Part shown: positions 5,352 to 6,210 of the stretch, in pieces | How positions within the stretch are numbered: the stretch's first letter is position 1 | Layout: each line of letters starts with the position of its first letter | Assembly: GCA_002307145.1 (NCBI GenBank) | Contig: DBTR01000103.1 | Span: 1 to 6,210 of the forward strand | Reading direction: 5' to 3' | Source of the DNA: Rhodospirillum sp. UBA1311 | Lineage (GTDB): Bacteria > Pseudomonadota > Alphaproteobacteria > Rhodospirillales > Rhodospirillaceae | Length of the DNA stretch: 6,210 nt | Position numbers and translations under genes: made by a program | Notes under the pieces: generated by a model | What the model was told of the DNA's origin: nothing | Databases searched by the model: none | What the model saw: only the letters and a program-made list of their open reading frames with translations

Positions 5352-6210
5352 ATGGCGTCCGCTGCCGAACAACTCGCCGCGAACATGAATTGGAACATTC
5401 TGTCCAAGGCGACGGAATTGAAGAGTCGTATCTGGTTCACCCTGTTCGTGCTGGTGATTTATCGCCTTGGCACCTGGGTGCCGGTGCCGGGCATCGATTC
5501 CGCGGTTCTGGCGCAGGTGTTCCAGCAGCACGGCAGCGGGATTCTCGGCAACTTCGATATGTTCGCCGGCGGCGCGTTGCACCGCATGTCGATCCTCGCC
5601 CTCGGCATCATGCCGTACATCTCCGCCTCGATCATCATGCAGTTGATGGGCGTCGCGTCCGAGACCGTCGCGCAGTTGAAGAAGGAAGGCGAGGCGGGCC
5701 GCAAGAAGATGAACCAGTACACCCGGTATCTGACCGTGGTGCTGGCGGCGGCCCAGGGCTACGGCATCGCGACCGGCCTTGAGAACATGGCGACCGGCGG
5801 CGGCATCTCGCCGGTGATGGAGCCGGGCCTGTTCTTCCGCGGCGTCACCACGGTGACCCTGGTCGGCGGCACGATGTTCCTGATGTGGCTGGGCGAGCAG
5901 ATCACCCAGCGCGGCATCGGTAACGGCATTTCCCTGATCATTTTCGCGGGCATCGTCGCGGGCATCCCGGCGGCGTTGGCCCACACTCTCGAACTCGGCA
6001 AGACCGGTGCGCTCCCGGCTTTCGTCATCGTCGGCTTCCTGGTGATGGCGTTGGTGGTGATCGCGGGCATCGTCTTCGTCGAGCGTGCGCAGCGCAGGGT
6101 GCTGATCCAGTATCCGAAGCGCCAGGTCTCGGCCACCCGGATGACCGGCGGCGACACCCAGCACATGCCGTTGAAGCTCAACACCTCGGGCGTCATCCCG
6201 CCGATCTTCG
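5352..6210 (+). CDS. secY: Protein translocase subunit SecY (N-terminal part, cut by window end)
   Basis: The first 286 residues are present, roughly two thirds of a typical 440-450-residue SecY; the rest lies beyond the window. SecY is the pore of the SecYEG channel in the inner membrane, used for secretion and membrane insertion. Both classical signatures are seen: ILALGIMPYISASIIMQLM (81-99, TM2) and WLGEQITQRGIGNGISLII (179-197). Membrane segments are apparent at about 26-43, 80-100, 124-141, 160-180, 190-210 and 222-243. GILGNFDMFAGGAL (63-76) matches the plug region. Residues 244-276 (VERAQRRVLIQYPKRQ and on) form the cytosolic loop used in ribosome and SecA contact. The start MASAAEQLAANMNW matches alphaproteobacterial SecY, so ATG 5352 is chosen over the in-frame ATG at 5385. 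The ribosome binding site is poor (GGGG at 5339-5342). Confidence 0.98.
   Translation, partial: MASAAEQLAANMNWNILSKATELKSRIWFTLFVLVIYRLGTWVPVPGIDSAVLAQVFQQHGSGILGNFDMFAGGALHRMSILALGIMPYISASIIMQLMGVASETVAQLKKEGEAGRKKMNQYTRYLTVVLAAAQGYGIATGLENMATGGGISPVMEPGLFFRGVTTVTLVGGTMFLMWLGEQITQRGIGNGISLIIFAGIVAGIPAALAHTLELGKTGALPAFVIVGFLVMALVVIAGIVFVERAQRRVLIQYPKRQVSATRMTGGDTQHMPLKLNTSGVIPPIF

Noticed and set aside
5324..5782. Plus-strand frame of 152 codons overlapping the start of secY
   Set aside because: It uses another frame of the SecY coding region, begins with a non-ATG codon and encodes an Arg/Gly/His-rich peptide, while the SecY frame has both family signatures.
4701..6164. Minus-strand open frame of 487 codons opposite rplO and secY
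   Set aside because: It lies wholly opposite two unmistakable conserved genes, is rich in Arg, His, Asp, Ala and Gly as expected of an antisense shadow in GC-rich DNA, shows no recognisable domain, and would have to read across the intergenic hairpin.

Overview
The window is a ribosomal-protein gene cluster, the end of the S10 operon joined to most of the spc operon, all on the plus strand. The order is rpsC (3' end), rplP, rpmC, rpsQ, rplN, rplX, rplE, rpsN, rpsH, rplF, rplR, rpsE, rpmD, rplO, secY (5' part). This is the standard bacterial order with nothing inserted, lost or rearranged. The DNA is GC-rich. Protein details such as the S3 tail TAYGTCGVKVWIFKGEI, the MSMSDPLGDMLTRIRNGQRA start of S8, a SecY beginning MASAAEQLAAN and a 61-residue L30 suggest an alphaproteobacterium, probably of Rhodospirillales type. 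That placement is inferred from remembered family sequences, not from a search.

Layout. Positions 1-990 hold the S10-operon end: S3 tail, L16, L29 and S17, with rpmC and rpsQ overlapping by 8 bases. Positions 991-1026 are a short AT-rich spacer at the classical S10/spc boundary. Positions 1027-5219 hold L14, L24, L5, S14, S8, L6, L18, S5, L30 and L15, separated by gaps of at most 26 bases and mostly preceded by purine-rich Shine-Dalgarno sequences. Positions 5220-5351 form the only sizeable non-coding stretch (132 bases). It contains a strong GC-rich hairpin and a second, smaller one. From 5352 to the window end runs secY, cut off after 286 residues.

The genes work together in translation and protein export. 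L5 and L18 bind 5S rRNA. S5, S8, S14, S17 and S3 belong to the small subunit. L6, L14, L15, L16, L24, L29 and L30 belong to the large subunit. SecY is the membrane channel that accepts nascent exported proteins. Tight spacing and start/stop overlaps suggest co-transcription and translational coupling.

No previously undescribed system is visible: this is a conserved housekeeping locus. The items most worth a second look are the structured rplO-secY intergenic region, the AT-rich S10/spc boundary, and a few unusual residues (two cysteines in the N-terminal loop of L15, Val73 in L5). Every long minus-strand reading frame looks like a composition shadow of these genes.
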